A DNA stretch of 36,459 bases from Candidatus Woesebacteria bacterium RIFCSPLOWO2_01_FULL_39_61 (GTDB taxonomy: Bacteria > Patescibacteriota > Microgenomatia > UBA8517): assembly GCA_001793155.1 (NCBI GenBank), contig MGHI01000012.1, forward strand, positions 1 to 36,459. The letters are read 5' to 3'. A program made the position numbers and the translations under genes. The notes under the pieces are model-generated. The model did no database searches. It saw only the letters and a list, made by a program, of their open reading frames with translations, and was not told the origin of the DNA. Numbering within the stretch: the stretch's first letter is position 1; every line of letters starts with the position of its first letter. Positions 6,183 through 15,456 of this stretch are shown piece by piece.

Positions 6183-7247
6183 ATGACAATCAACAAACAA
6201 TCTATGGAAGAAAAATACAAACTTGTTGCCGATACGATCCGGGCTTACCCACTCCAACTAAAACAATCCTGGGAAGAAATTCAGAAAATGTATATTCCCG
6301 ATGAATATAAAAATATAGATAATATTGTCTTTTGCGGAATGGGCGGTTCCGCCTTAGGGGCAAGAATGTTGGACGCATACGCTTTTAACCTTTTAAGAAC
6401 TCCCTTGGAAATAGTTAATGAGTACGGACTACCAAACTATACAAATTCAAAATCCTTAGTAATAGTTTCCTCTTATTCGGGTTCTACAGAAGAGACTATT
6501 GAAGCAACATATGAAGCGCTCAAAAGAAAAGCTAAAGTTTTTGCAATCACAACAGGAGGGAAATTGGGTGAAATTATCAAAGAGGAAAAGCTTTCAGGAT
6601 ATCTTTTTGATCCCGTGCATAATCCTTCAGGCCAACCTAGAATGTCCATAGGCTACGCTTCAGGTGCGGTTCTTTCCTTTTTAACAAAAATAGGGGCTAT
6701 AAGTGTTACCGAAGATGAAATCGACCAGACAATATCAGTAATGAATAACGTAATCGGAGATTATAACGAAGGCGCCACTAAGGAAAAAAACCTGGCAGTA
6801 TCATTTGCTCAAAAAATAAAGGGTAAAATTCCCATACTTATCGCTTCAGAACATCTTATCGGAACTGTATACACAATTAAAAACCAGTTAAACGAAAGTG
6901 CAAAAACCTTCTCCGCACTCTTTGATATCCCCGAACTTAACCACCATCTTATGGAAGGATTAAGAAATCCTGTTAAGCTAAAGGACTTATTCCTGTTTAT
7001 ATTTTTTAACTCAAAACTTTATAGTGAGCGTGTACAGATCCGCTACCCGCTGACCGCCGATGTCGTCGAGAAAAACGGTGTTCCGCATCTTATGTATTCG
7101 CCTTTTTCGGATAAAAAGTTGCCCCAGGTTTTTGAAACACTAATCTTCGGATCTTACATGGCTTACTATTTAACTAAGGAACACCAGATTGATCCCTTGG
7201 AAATTCCCTGGGTCGATTATTTCAAGAAGGAACTTACCAAGGTTTAG
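6183..7247 (+). CDS. Bifunctional phosphoglucose/phosphomannose isomerase
   Basis: This enzyme interconverts glucose-6-P or mannose-6-P with fructose-6-P. The 354-aa protein has an N-terminal SIS domain with VFCGMGGSALGARML and SSYSGSTEETIEA, which bind the sugar phosphate, and a C-terminal PGI/PMI domain with PELNHHLMEGL containing the expected His/Glu catalytic region. Length and motifs match the bifunctional family known from archaea and many CPR bacteria rather than classical Pgi (about 550 aa). It lies beside phosphohexomutase, ppsA, eno and gpmI, so it probably links mannose/glucose phosphates to a bidirectional lower glycolytic pathway. No Shine-Dalgarno is seen; a -10 box abuts the start. 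Confidence 0.92.
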   Translation: MTINKQSMEEKYKLVADTIRAYPLQLKQSWEEIQKMYIPDEYKNIDNIVFCGMGGSALGARMLDAYAFNLLRTPLEIVNEYGLPNYTNSKSLVIVSSYSGSTEETIEATYEALKRKAKVFAITTGGKLGEIIKEEKLSGYLFDPVHNPSGQPRMSIGYASGAVLSFLTKIGAISVTEDEIDQTISVMNNVIGDYNEGATKEKNLAVSFAQKIKGKIPILIASEHLIGTVYTIKNQLNESAKTFSALFDIPELNHHLMEGLRNPVKLKDLFLFIFFNSKLYSERVQIRYPLTADVVEKNGVPHLMYSPFSDKKLPQVFETLIFGSYMAYYLTKEHQIDPLEIPWVDYFKKELTKV

Positions 7248-7293
7248 TAATTGAAAATTTCTAATTGATAACTGATAATAAATAATTGTTATT

Positions 7294-9564
7294 ATGTCTG
7301 CCCAACCCAATATTCTTTTCTTCAACCAAATCGATAAAAACGATATTCCGATAGTCGGAGGCAAAGGAGCAAATCTCGGAGAAATGACAAAAGCGGGTTT
7401 TCCTGTTCCAAACGGCTTCGCAATAACTGTTCATGCGTACGATTTATTTTTAACTAAAAACGAAATTTATCAGAAGATTCAAGATATTCTGGCGGGAGTT
7501 GATGTAAATAAACCCGATGAACTTCAAGAGGTTTCCAAAAAGGTAGAGAGAGTAATATCTTCAGGAGAAATACCCAATGAACTAGCGGCTGAAATTATAA
7601 AAAACTATAAAAAGCTTTCGGGAATGTTCAAATCAGCTTTGGTTGCTGTAAGGTCCTCGGCTACGGCAGAAGATTTGCCCGGAGCCTCATTTGCAGGCCA
7701 ACAGGCAACATATCTTAACGTAAAAGGGGAAAACAATCTCCTGCAAAGAGTTAGAGATTGCTGGGCGTCACTTTTTACAGCCCGCGCAATTTTCTACCGC
7801 GCCCAAAATAAAATAGATACTTCAAAGGTCAAAATTTCCGTTATCGTGCAGAAGATGGTTCAGTCGGATGTTTCGGGAGTAATGTTTACACTCGATCCGG
7901 TAACAAACGATAAAGATAAAATTATTATAGAAGCCGTTTGGGGGCTCGGGGAAATGATTGTCCAAGGGTCGGTTGTTCCGGATAGTTATGTCGTTCAGAA
8001 AGAAACTTTTTACGTTCTTTCCAAAGAAATTTCGGACCAGGCCATACAGCTTACCAAAAAAGGTGTCGAAACCAAAGAAATTGAGGTTCCGAAAAACAAA
8101 CGAGATCTGCAAAAAATAAGCGATGAAGAAATAGTCAAATTAGCTAAATTAGCTGACGGTTTGCAAAAACATTATTACTTTCCCCAGGATATCGAGTGGG
8201 CCAAAGAAGGTAAAAAACTATATATTGTCCAAACCCGCCCCGTAACTACAATTAAAGACGACAGAAAAGTGACCAAAGAGGGCGAGGTTAAAGTCGCGGA
8301 TAGTCCTATATTAACAGGCGCAGCTGCGTCACCGGGTATCGGAACGGGGCCTGTAAAAATTCTGAAATCCCCCAAAGAAATAGATAAAGTAAAAGAAAAA
8401 GATGTTTTGGTTGCTCCGATGACCTCGCCCGACTATGTTCCTGCGATGAAAAAAGCTTCGGCGATAATAACCGACGAGGGTGGTCAAACCAGTCATGCTG
8501 CAATAGTTTCACGGGAACTGGGTATTCCCTGTGTAGTCGGGACGAAAGAGGCTACAAAAAGACTTAAAGACAGTATGATCGTCACCGTAGACGGTGAAAG
8601 AGGACTAATATTTCTGGGTGGTAAATTCAAAGTTGAAAAAAGAAAAACCGAAGAAAAAGGAGGATTCAGGGGTAAAACCGCAACAAGACTTTATGTCAAT
8701 TTAGCCGAAAAAGAGTTAGCTGAAAAAACCGCCAAAGAAAATGTTGACGGCGTAGGGCTTTTAAGAGCTGAATTTATGATTGCCAACATTGGAACTCATC
8801 CAAAAGAAGCCATACGACTCAAAAAACAGAGAGAGTTTATCGATAAACTAGAAAAAGATTTATCTATCTTTTGCAAAGTTTTTCATCCTAGACCGGTAGT
8901 TTATAGAGCCACCGATTTTAAAACAAATGAATATCGAAGCCTGCCAGGAGGTGATAAGTGGGAACCGATTGAAGCAAACCCGATGTTAGGATTTAGAGGT
9001 GCTTTCAGATATATTGCGTCTCCAGAGGTATTTAATCTTGAATTACAGGCTATTAAAAATGTTCGTGAAAAATACAATAATCTCTGGCTTATGATTCCTT
9101 TCGTAAGATCTCCCGAAGAATTGGCAAGGGTTAGACGTCTCGTTGCCGCGGAAGGATTATTTGCCTCGACCACCTTTAAGTTTTGGATGATGGTCGAAAT
9201 CCCCGTTAACGTTATTCTTATCGAAGAGTTTATTAAAGTGGGAATTGACGGCATTTCAGTAGGCTCTAACGACTTAACAATGCTTGTAACGGGTACAGAC
9301 AGGGACAATTCGGAAGTTGCAGAAGCATTCAACGAACGATCTCCTGCTGTTTTATGGTCACTTCGTCGCGTCATAAAAAGATGTAGAAAACACGGAGTTA
9401 CCACTTCAATCTGCGGACAAGCCCCGTCAGTTTATCCTGACCTTGTTCACAAATTGGTCAAATACGGAATTACCAGCATTTCCGTTAATCCGGATGTAAT
9501 AAATAAGGTAAGAGAAACAATATATGAAGCAGAAAAAGAGGTTGCATCTAAAAGTGACAAGTGA
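7294..9564 (+). CDS. ppsA: Phosphoenolpyruvate synthase
   Basis: PpsA makes phosphoenolpyruvate from pyruvate and ATP (releasing AMP and phosphate), for gluconeogenesis, and can run backwards in some anaerobes. The 756-aa product has the three expected domains: an ATP-grasp-like N-terminal domain (VGGKGANLGEMTKAGFPVP, VAVRSSATAEDLPGASFAGQ), a swivelling phosphohistidine domain with GGQTSHAAIVSREL (His401), and a C-terminal TIM barrel with VGSNDLTML and SICGQAPS carrying the catalytic Cys. Length is close to the usual 790-800 aa. PpsA is favoured over pyruvate phosphate dikinase by the compact N-terminal part and overall length. It is followed by eno and gpmI, the next steps of the pathway. 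Confidence 0.95.
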   Translation: MSAQPNILFFNQIDKNDIPIVGGKGANLGEMTKAGFPVPNGFAITVHAYDLFLTKNEIYQKIQDILAGVDVNKPDELQEVSKKVERVISSGEIPNELAAEIIKNYKKLSGMFKSALVAVRSSATAEDLPGASFAGQQATYLNVKGENNLLQRVRDCWASLFTARAIFYRAQNKIDTSKVKISVIVQKMVQSDVSGVMFTLDPVTNDKDKIIIEAVWGLGEMIVQGSVVPDSYVVQKETFYVLSKEISDQAIQLTKKGVETKEIEVPKNKRDLQKISDEEIVKLAKLADGLQKHYYFPQDIEWAKEGKKLYIVQTRPVTTIKDDRKVTKEGEVKVADSPILTGAAASPGIGTGPVKILKSPKEIDKVKEKDVLVAPMTSPDYVPAMKKASAIITDEGGQTSHAAIVSRELGIPCVVGTKEATKRLKDSMIVTVDGERGLIFLGGKFKVEKRKTEEKGGFRGKTATRLYVNLAEKELAEKTAKENVDGVGLLRAEFMIANIGTHPKEAIRLKKQREFIDKLEKDLSIFCKVFHPRPVVYRATDFKTNEYRSLPGGDKWEPIEANPMLGFRGAFRYIASPEVFNLELQAIKNVREKYNNLWLMIPFVRSPEELARVRRLVAAEGLFASTTFKFWMMVEIPVNVILIEEFIKVGIDGISVGSNDLTMLVTGTDRDNSEVAEAFNERSPAVLWSLRRVIKRCRKHGVTTSICGQAPSVYPDLVHKLVKYGITSISVNPDVINKVRETIYEAEKEVASKSDK

Positions 9565-9660
9565 CAAGATGTAAGCGATAAGTTATTATAAAAAATGTTA
9601 GTACGTAATTGTTTAATTTTTTAAAAACTCATCACCTCTTACCTAATACTTATTACTAAT

Positions 9661-10932
9661 ATGAGTAAAGTTCAAAAAGTTTGGGCAACACAAATACTTG
9701 ATTCAAGGGGGTTTCCCACTGTCGAAGCAGCATGTCAGCTTGATTCGGGAGAGGTAGCGGTGGCTTCGGTTCCCGGGGGAACATCAACAGGCACTTACGA
9801 AGCACTAGAGCTGCGTGATGGAGATAATCAAAAGTTTTTGGGAAAAAGCGTCTATAACGCAGTTAAAAATGTCAATGAGGTACTGGGTCCCGGGGTATGG
9901 GGATTAGACGTTAATGATCAGGATAAAATAGATAAACGCCTTATAGAGCTTGACGGTACCAAAAATAAATCGAAGTACGGCGGAAACGCGATTTTAGCCG
10001 TTTCTCTTGCATCAACAAAGGGTGGAGCTTTGGCAAACAAACAGCCTTTGTATCTCTGGGTAAATACTTTAGCCAAGCGGGTCGGAATAAATGCCGAAAT
10101 ACACATACCTTCTCCTATATTTAATATGATAAACGGAGGATTACACGGAGCGGGAAACTTGGATTTCCAGGAGTTCCACGTCATCCCCGCGACATCCAAA
10201 ACTTATTCGGATTCTCTTAGGATGGGCGTAGAAATTTATATGATGCTGGGTAAAGATTTGGATAGACGTGGAGCGATTCATTCTGTCGGAGATGAGGGAG
10301 GTTATGCTCCGAACCTGTTTACAAATGCCGACGCTCTGGAAGTATTATATGAAGCCATTAAACAAACACCCTATCAAATGGGCCGGGATGTTTTTTTGGG
10401 TTTAGACGTTGCAGCCTCGGTATTTTATAAAAACGGAGAATACACAATCCGAGACAAATCCGCGCCCCTAAACGACGATGCACTATTGGACTATTATAAA
10501 TACATTAATAATCAGTATCACCTGGCTTTAATCGAGGATCCTTTCCACGAAGACGCGTGGGATAGCTGGAAGAAAATATTGGAAGCTTTCCAGGGTCAAT
10601 TAACGATTGTGGGAGACGATATTCTGGCAACTAATATGGAAAGGGTTCAAAAGGCGATTGCCGACAAGGCCTGCAATGGAATTTTGGTCAAACCCAATCA
10701 GGTTGGCACTGTCAGCGAAACACTTGAGGTTATAAAAACAACTAGAGATGCAGGCTGGAAAGTCATAGTTTCCCACAGGTCCGGCGAAACTAATGACTGG
10801 TTTATAGCTGATTTTGCAGTAGGAGTGGGAAGTGATTACACGAAGTTCGGGGCTCCCGCCAGAGGTGAACGAGTAGTTAAATATAATAGGTTATTGAGTA
10901 TCGAATCAGAACTCCAACAGAAAAATATATGA
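9661..10932 (+). CDS. eno: Enolase
   Basis: Enolase interconverts 2-phosphoglycerate and phosphoenolpyruvate. The 423-aa protein keeps the main catalytic and metal-binding regions: LDSRGFPTVE, GGLHGAGNLDFQEF, SVGDEGGYAPN, LIEDPFHEDAW, GDDILATN, VKPNQVGT with the base Lys, and SHRSGETNDWFIADFAVG. It diverges in the mobile active-site loop, GGTSTGTYEA instead of the common SGASTGxxEA, though the Mg2+-binding Ser (yeast Ser39) is kept. Lys-Pro-Asn replaces the common Lys-x-Asn with Leu or Val. The stop overlaps the gpmI start (ATGA), so the two are translationally coupled. The start at 9661 lacks a Shine-Dalgarno site. Confidence 0.95.
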   Translation: MSKVQKVWATQILDSRGFPTVEAACQLDSGEVAVASVPGGTSTGTYEALELRDGDNQKFLGKSVYNAVKNVNEVLGPGVWGLDVNDQDKIDKRLIELDGTKNKSKYGGNAILAVSLASTKGGALANKQPLYLWVNTLAKRVGINAEIHIPSPIFNMINGGLHGAGNLDFQEFHVIPATSKTYSDSLRMGVEIYMMLGKDLDRRGAIHSVGDEGGYAPNLFTNADALEVLYEAIKQTPYQMGRDVFLGLDVAASVFYKNGEYTIRDKSAPLNDDALLDYYKYINNQYHLALIEDPFHEDAWDSWKKILEAFQGQLTIVGDDILATNMERVQKAIADKACNGILVKPNQVGTVSETLEVIKTTRDAGWKVIVSHRSGETNDWFIADFAVGVGSDYTKFGAPARGERVVKYNRLLSIESELQQKNI

Positions 10933-12599
10933 TCTCCGCGTCTTTCCCCAAAATGGTGGTATTAGCCATACTTGATGGTTGGGGAATAGCACAGGACGGT
11001 CCAGGTAACGCAATATCACTCGCCTCTACCCCCAATATGGATAAGTTCTGGCATTCATATCCCCACACCCAACTGGAGGCTTCAGGCGAGGCGGTCGGGC
11101 TTCCTAAGGGTGAAGACGGTAATACCGAAACAGGACATCTTAATTTGGGTGCGGGAAGAATTGTCTATCAGGATCTTGAGCGAATTAATATGGCAATAGC
11201 CGACGGAAGTTTCTTTGAAAACAAAGTACTTTTAAGTGCAATTGAGCATACTAAAAAATTCAACTCAGACTTGCATTATATAGGACTTTTGGGTGGTGGA
11301 GGTGTTCATTCCAACATGTCTCACTTGTTTGCTTTGTTAAATTTAGCAGCAAAACAAAAAGTAAACAATCTATATCTGCATATTTTTACGGACGGAAGGG
11401 ATTCTCCACCAACGGCCGCCCGGACTTACATAGCTAATTTAAAGGGAATTATCAATAAGGAGGGTGTCGGAGAAATTGCTTCGATAATGGGTAGGTACTG
11501 GGCTATGGATCGTGATCAAAGATGGGATAGAACAGAATTAGCCTATCTCGCTTTGACCAAAGGTCAAGGAGATTTGGTTAAAAACCCCGAAGAGGCGGTT
11601 GAGGATTCATATCAGCAGGGTAGAACTGACGAATTTATTTCACCATCATTAGTTACGGATAATAAAGGTTATCCTATCGCCTTAATAAAAAAAGACGATG
11701 CTGTTATTTTTTTCAATTTCAGAATAGACAGGCCCAGACAACTCACAAAAGCCTTTGTGCTAAAAGATTTTTCTAAGGCAACAATAAATTTTGATTTTAA
11801 TATTTCTTTAGATAATCATAAAAACACGCAAATTATTCAAAACACCAACCCGAAAAAAGAAGACGAACCTTTTAATAGAGAAGAAAGACTTTCAAATTTA
11901 TTTTTTGTTACAATGACCGATTACGGAAAACTTATCACGGATGACGGGGCACATCCCGCCTTTCCTCCGGAAATTATTGATGCTCCGATAGGCAGCGTAT
12001 TTTATTCTCAGGGGCTAAAACAGCTAAGAATTACCGAATCGGAAAAGGAGCGTTTTGTAACTTTTTATTTTAACGGATTAAGGGATAAACCTTTTGCGCT
12101 GGAAGATAGAATCATTATTCCGTCTCCGACCGTCCCCACTTACGATCAGAAACCCGAAATGTCTGCGCACGACATTACCAAGACATTAGTTTCCAAAATC
12201 GAATCCGAGACATATAAATTTATAGTTGTTAATTATCCGAATGCCGATATGGTGGGACATACAGGAAATATCGGGCCGACTGTTAAGGCAGTCGAAGTAG
12301 TCGATGAATGTATAGGCAAACTTGCTTCTATCCTATCGGCATACGATGGGGCCTTGATTATCACAGCAGATCACGGTAATGCTGAAGAAATGATTAATGC
12401 TGCAACAGGTGAAATCGATACCGAGCACTCGACCAATCGCGTTCCCTTTATTGTTGTTTATAATAAATACTTAGGCAAGGCTCAAACTCTTAGGACAGGA
12501 ATTTTGGCAGACGTATCACCAACCATTATTTCACTCCTGGGTCTAATACAACCAACATCAATGACCGGCAGAAATTTACTAAGTGAAGTAAATTATTAG
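10929..12599 (+). CDS. gpmI: 2,3-bisphosphoglycerate-independent phosphoglycerate mutase, Thr at the nucleophile position
   Basis: GpmI interconverts 3- and 2-phosphoglycerate using two Mn2+ ions and a phosphoserine intermediate. The 556-aa protein shows the alkaline-phosphatase-like metal sites (ILDGWG at the N-terminus, NYPNADMVGHTGN, ITADHGNAEEM) and the phosphotransferase insert (GRYWAMDRDQRWDR, FFNFRIDRPRQL). In the nucleophile motif, usually GNSEVGHLNIGAGR, this protein reads GNTETGHLNLGAGR: codon 66 is ACC, Thr. Threonine serves as nucleophile in some members of the superfamily, so activity is plausible. Length is slightly above the usual 510-520 aa. It is coupled to eno by a 4-bp overlap and converges with lexA, sharing four bases at their 3' ends. 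Confidence 0.93.
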   Translation: MISASFPKMVVLAILDGWGIAQDGPGNAISLASTPNMDKFWHSYPHTQLEASGEAVGLPKGEDGNTETGHLNLGAGRIVYQDLERINMAIADGSFFENKVLLSAIEHTKKFNSDLHYIGLLGGGGVHSNMSHLFALLNLAAKQKVNNLYLHIFTDGRDSPPTAARTYIANLKGIINKEGVGEIASIMGRYWAMDRDQRWDRTELAYLALTKGQGDLVKNPEEAVEDSYQQGRTDEFISPSLVTDNKGYPIALIKKDDAVIFFNFRIDRPRQLTKAFVLKDFSKATINFDFNISLDNHKNTQIIQNTNPKKEDEPFNREERLSNLFFVTMTDYGKLITDDGAHPAFPPEIIDAPIGSVFYSQGLKQLRITESEKERFVTFYFNGLRDKPFALEDRIIIPSPTVPTYDQKPEMSAHDITKTLVSKIESETYKFIVVNYPNADMVGHTGNIGPTVKAVEVVDECIGKLASILSAYDGALIITADHGNAEEMINAATGEIDTEHSTNRVPFIVVYNKYLGKAQTLRTGILADVSPTIISLLGLIQPTSMTGRNLLSEVNY

Positions 12600-13219
12600 T
12601 TCTTGGAGTATTTACGAATTAAGCCGACAACTTTCCCCTGAATTCTTACGTTTTTAACGAAAATGGGACTCATCCTAGCATTAGCGGGTTCTAGTCTGAC
12701 TCTGGTTGCCTCTTTGAAAAATCGTTTCAGGGTTGCCATTCCGTTATCTAGAAGCGCCACAACTATGTCTCCGTTATTTGCAGAGTCTATCTGCTCGATA
12801 ATAACAAAGTCTCCGTCTCTTATTTGCTCTTCAATCATGGATTCGCCTCTTACTTGAAGGACGTAAGTTCTTTTAGTACCGGATACAAAGTCGTTCGGTA
12901 TGGAAAAAGAGGCGTTGGGATCGCTATAAGGCTCAATTGGAGCTCCAGCTGCGATAAAACCCAAAATGGGTACGTCTATCTGTTCCGTTAGGACCGGGAT
13001 ATCGGTTTCCGAAAGTTCTATTGCCCGGGTTTTGCCCCCCTTCCTTTTAATCAATTTTTTTGTTTCAAGAGCCTGAAGATGCTCATGAACTGTGGCTAAA
13101 GAAGAAACACCGATTGCTTCTGCAATTTCTTTTAAAGTGGGAGCCGAACCTGTAGACTGGATATGCTGTTTTATAAAATCGAGTATTTGACTCTGTCTTT
13201 TGTAAATTACCGGTGCCAT
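12596..13219 (-). CDS. lexA: LexA repressor
   Basis: LexA represses DNA-damage genes and is inactivated by RecA-stimulated self-cleavage. The 207-aa protein has an N-terminal winged helix (APTLKEIAEAIGVSSLATVHEHLQALE), the cleavage site Ala91-Gly92 within GFIAAGAPIE, the catalytic Ser127 in VRGESM, and Lys165 in MATLKRF. All residues needed for autoproteolysis are present. It is divergent from uvrB, and uvrA and uvrC follow, so a local SOS-type regulon is likely. Its promoter is near consensus and starts about 5 nt before the ATG, leaving almost no leader. The 3' end overlaps gpmI by 4 bp on the opposite strand. Confidence 0.96.
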   Translation of the reverse strand: MAPVIYKRQSQILDFIKQHIQSTGSAPTLKEIAEAIGVSSLATVHEHLQALETKKLIKRKGGKTRAIELSETDIPVLTEQIDVPILGFIAAGAPIEPYSDPNASFSIPNDFVSGTKRTYVLQVRGESMIEEQIRDGDFVIIEQIDSANNGDIVVALLDNGMATLKRFFKEATRVRLEPANARMSPIFVKNVRIQGKVVGLIRKYSKN

Positions 13220-13230
13220 ACGTTAAATTA

Positions 13231-13259
13231 ATTATACAAACAAAACCCGAAGATGTCAA
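13231..13259 (-). promoter_or_regulatory. Consensus promoter of lexA
   Basis: Reading the minus strand, TTGACA (13259-13254), 17 nt, then TATAAT (13236-13231): a perfect sigma-70 promoter. The start would be near 13224, about 5 nt before the lexA ATG. Confidence 0.75.
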
Positions 13260-13309
13260 GTGGCAATAAATGGTGTTAACTTGATATAATTTCGTCTTGT
13301 ATTCGGGTT
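13244..13309. promoter_or_regulatory. Inverted repeat across the lexA-uvrB control region
   Basis: AACCCGAA (13244-13251) and TTCGGGTT (13302-13309) are a perfect 8-bp inverted pair enclosing the -35 box of lexA and the -10 box of uvrB. TCAAG (13256-13260) and CTTGA (13280-13284) form an inner pair. One of them may be the LexA operator, but no known SOS box (GAAC-N4-GTTC or CTG-N10-CAG) is present. Confidence 0.35.
13282..13290 (+). promoter_or_regulatory. Extended -10 promoter of uvrB
   Basis: TGATATAAT (13282-13290) matches TGnTATAAT. The expected start near 13297 leaves a leader of about 24 nt without a clear Shine-Dalgarno. No convincing -35 box is seen, as expected for extended -10 promoters. 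Confidence 0.55.
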
Positions 13310-13320
13310 AATGTATTATT

Positions 13321-15402
13321 ATGAAAAAACTAAAAATTCACTCTGACTATAAACCTACAGATGAACAAAAAAAGGCGTCTGAAAAACTGGCTGAGGGAAT
13401 CGAAAGGGGATTGGACTATCAGGTTCTTCTGGGAGTTACCGGTTCAGGCAAAACTTTTACGTTAGCAAACGTCATAGAAAAGCTACAAAGACCTACCCTG
13501 GTTTTTTCTCACAATAAAACATTAGCTGCACAACTTTATCAAGAGTTCAGGGACTTTTTTCCGGATAATGCAGTTTCATATTTTGTTTCTTACTATGACT
13601 TTTACCAGCCTGAAGCCTATATCCCCGCAACCGACACTTATATAGAAAAAGATGCCGACATTAATGAGCTAATTGACAAGCTCCGTCTGGCGACGACTTC
13701 AAATTTACTTACCAGAGCCGATACTATAGTAGTTGCCTCGGTATCTTGTATTTATAATATCGGTTCGCCCAAAGAATACGGTGATTTTATTTTCGAAGCT
13801 AAAAAGGGTTTAAAAATGACCAGGGAAAAAATAATAGACAGGCTTATCGATTTGCAATACGTTAGGGCTGACTACGGTTTTCACAGGGGAACCTTCCGCG
13901 TAAGAGGCGATTCGATCGATATTTTTCCGGCCTATCAGGACGAGTCTCTGCGTGTTAACCTCGAAAGAGGCATTATCAAAGATGTTGTCATTTTCAATCC
14001 GATCAGCGGGCAAGCATTTGAAAACGACAAGGATTCAGCCTCAAAAAGCTTTACTTTGTATCCTGCAAAACACTTCATAACCGACCCGTATAAAAACAAA
14101 AAAGTCTTTGATCAAATACGCAGTGATCTTGCCTTAAGTATTAAAAGATTAAAGAGTGGAGGTAAAGATTTGGAAGCGCACAGACTTTCTCAAAGAGTAA
14201 ACTATGATCTTGAAATGATACAAGAAGTCGGCTACGTCAAGGGAATCGAAAACTATTCACGTTATTTTGATGGTCGTAGTCCTGGAGATCCTCCTTTTAC
14301 GCTTTTGGATTATTTTAAAGAACCTTATGGTGATGACTGGCTAGTGGCAATCGACGAAAGTCATATGACTTTCCCTCAAATAAGGGGAATGTATTCAGGA
14401 GACTTTTCGAGAAAACAAACCTTAATCGACTACGGATTCAGACTTCCGGCGGCAATGGATAATAGGCCATTGAAATTCGATGAGTTCATGAGAAGAATTC
14501 CTAACTTTATAGCAACAAGTGCAACACCATCAGCTTGGGAACTATCCCTAGCCCAGCAATCATACAAAGAGCTTCCCAAAGCTAAAAAAGCTAGTCTGTC
14601 CAAAAACGGCTTGACCGAGCAGTTACTAAGACCCACTGGGATTCCCGACCCTTTGGTTGAAATCAGACCGATTGAAAACCAGGTGGCTCACGTCATTGAA
14701 GAAATAAAAAAGCAAAAATCCAAAAAACAAAGGACTTTAGTTACCACTTTAACAAAACGCGCTGCAGAAGACCTTTCTTCTTATCTTGAAGAACAGGATA
14801 TTAATGTTCATTATCTTCACTCCGACATTCAGACTTTGGAAAGAACCGACGTTTTGGATGATTTAAGAAAGGGAACTTATGACGCAATTGTGGGTGTTAA
14901 CTTACTACGTGAGGGTCTGGATCTTCCTGAGGTGGCTCTTGTTGCGATACTTGATGCCGATAAGGAAGGATTCCTAAGAAGCGAGGTTTCTTTGGTTCAA
15001 ACAATGGGTAGAGCCGCAAGACATGTTGAGGGCAAGGTGATACTCTATGCCGATACAGTAACAAAGTCAATAAAAAATGCTTTATCTGAAATAAAAAGAC
15101 GTCGTGACTACCAAACATCAATGAATAAGAAACTTGGGATAATGCCACGATCTATTACTAAGCCGATACGAGAAAGGCTTGTGAGCGAAGAAGAGGTCAG
15201 CTTGATGGGACAGGTTATCGAAGGCAAGGAAAAGTCTTTCCAGATCCTTCCTTCACTTGATATTGAAGGGTTAACCCCTTTAGATCGGAAAAGGTTGACT
15301 TCAAAGTTGAGACGGGAAATGAAAACCGCTGCCCAGGATCTTAATTTTGAATTGGCGATAGAAATAAGAGATAAAATTAAGGAAATCGAAAGCGTTCTTT
15401 GA
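13321..15402 (+). CDS. uvrB: Excinuclease ABC subunit B
   Basis: UvrB is the damage-verifying helicase of nucleotide excision repair, loaded by UvrA and then bound by UvrC. The 693-aa product is full length. It has the Walker A motif GVTGSGKTFTLANVI, the damage-probing beta hairpin region YYDFYQPEAYIPATDTYIEKD, the DEAD-type IDESHMT, helicase motifs TLVTTLTKRAAEDL and VGVNLLREGLDLPEVALV, QTMGRAARH, and a C-terminal UVR domain (LRREMKTAAQDLNFELAIEIRDKI) that meets UvrC. It is divergent from lexA and shares its control region, consistent with damage-induced expression. uvrA and uvrC lie 0.6-5 kb downstream on the same strand. Confidence 0.98.
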   Translation: MKKLKIHSDYKPTDEQKKASEKLAEGIERGLDYQVLLGVTGSGKTFTLANVIEKLQRPTLVFSHNKTLAAQLYQEFRDFFPDNAVSYFVSYYDFYQPEAYIPATDTYIEKDADINELIDKLRLATTSNLLTRADTIVVASVSCIYNIGSPKEYGDFIFEAKKGLKMTREKIIDRLIDLQYVRADYGFHRGTFRVRGDSIDIFPAYQDESLRVNLERGIIKDVVIFNPISGQAFENDKDSASKSFTLYPAKHFITDPYKNKKVFDQIRSDLALSIKRLKSGGKDLEAHRLSQRVNYDLEMIQEVGYVKGIENYSRYFDGRSPGDPPFTLLDYFKEPYGDDWLVAIDESHMTFPQIRGMYSGDFSRKQTLIDYGFRLPAAMDNRPLKFDEFMRRIPNFIATSATPSAWELSLAQQSYKELPKAKKASLSKNGLTEQLLRPTGIPDPLVEIRPIENQVAHVIEEIKKQKSKKQRTLVTTLTKRAAEDLSSYLEEQDINVHYLHSDIQTLERTDVLDDLRKGTYDAIVGVNLLREGLDLPEVALVAILDADKEGFLRSEVSLVQTMGRAARHVEGKVILYADTVTKSIKNALSEIKRRRDYQTSMNKKLGIMPRSITKPIRERLVSEEEVSLMGQVIEGKEKSFQILPSLDIEGLTPLDRKRLTSKLRREMKTAAQDLNFELAIEIRDKIKEIESVL

Positions 15403-15415
15403 TACCAAAGTTATC

Positions 15416-15444
15416 TTGACAATCCAGGTTCAAACTAATAGCAT
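15416..15444 (+). promoter_or_regulatory. Probable promoter of the 45-aa membrane protein gene
   Basis: TTGACA (15416-15421) is followed after 17 nt by TAGCAT (15439-15444), a weak -10. The expected start lies about 6 nt before the ATG at 15457. Confidence 0.35.
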
Positions 15445-15456
15445 AAACGTATATTC

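Noticed and set aside
8901-9404. Long antisense frame inside ppsA
   Set aside because: It lies opposite a clear PEP synthase C-terminal domain and has no family features; a shadow of codon structure.
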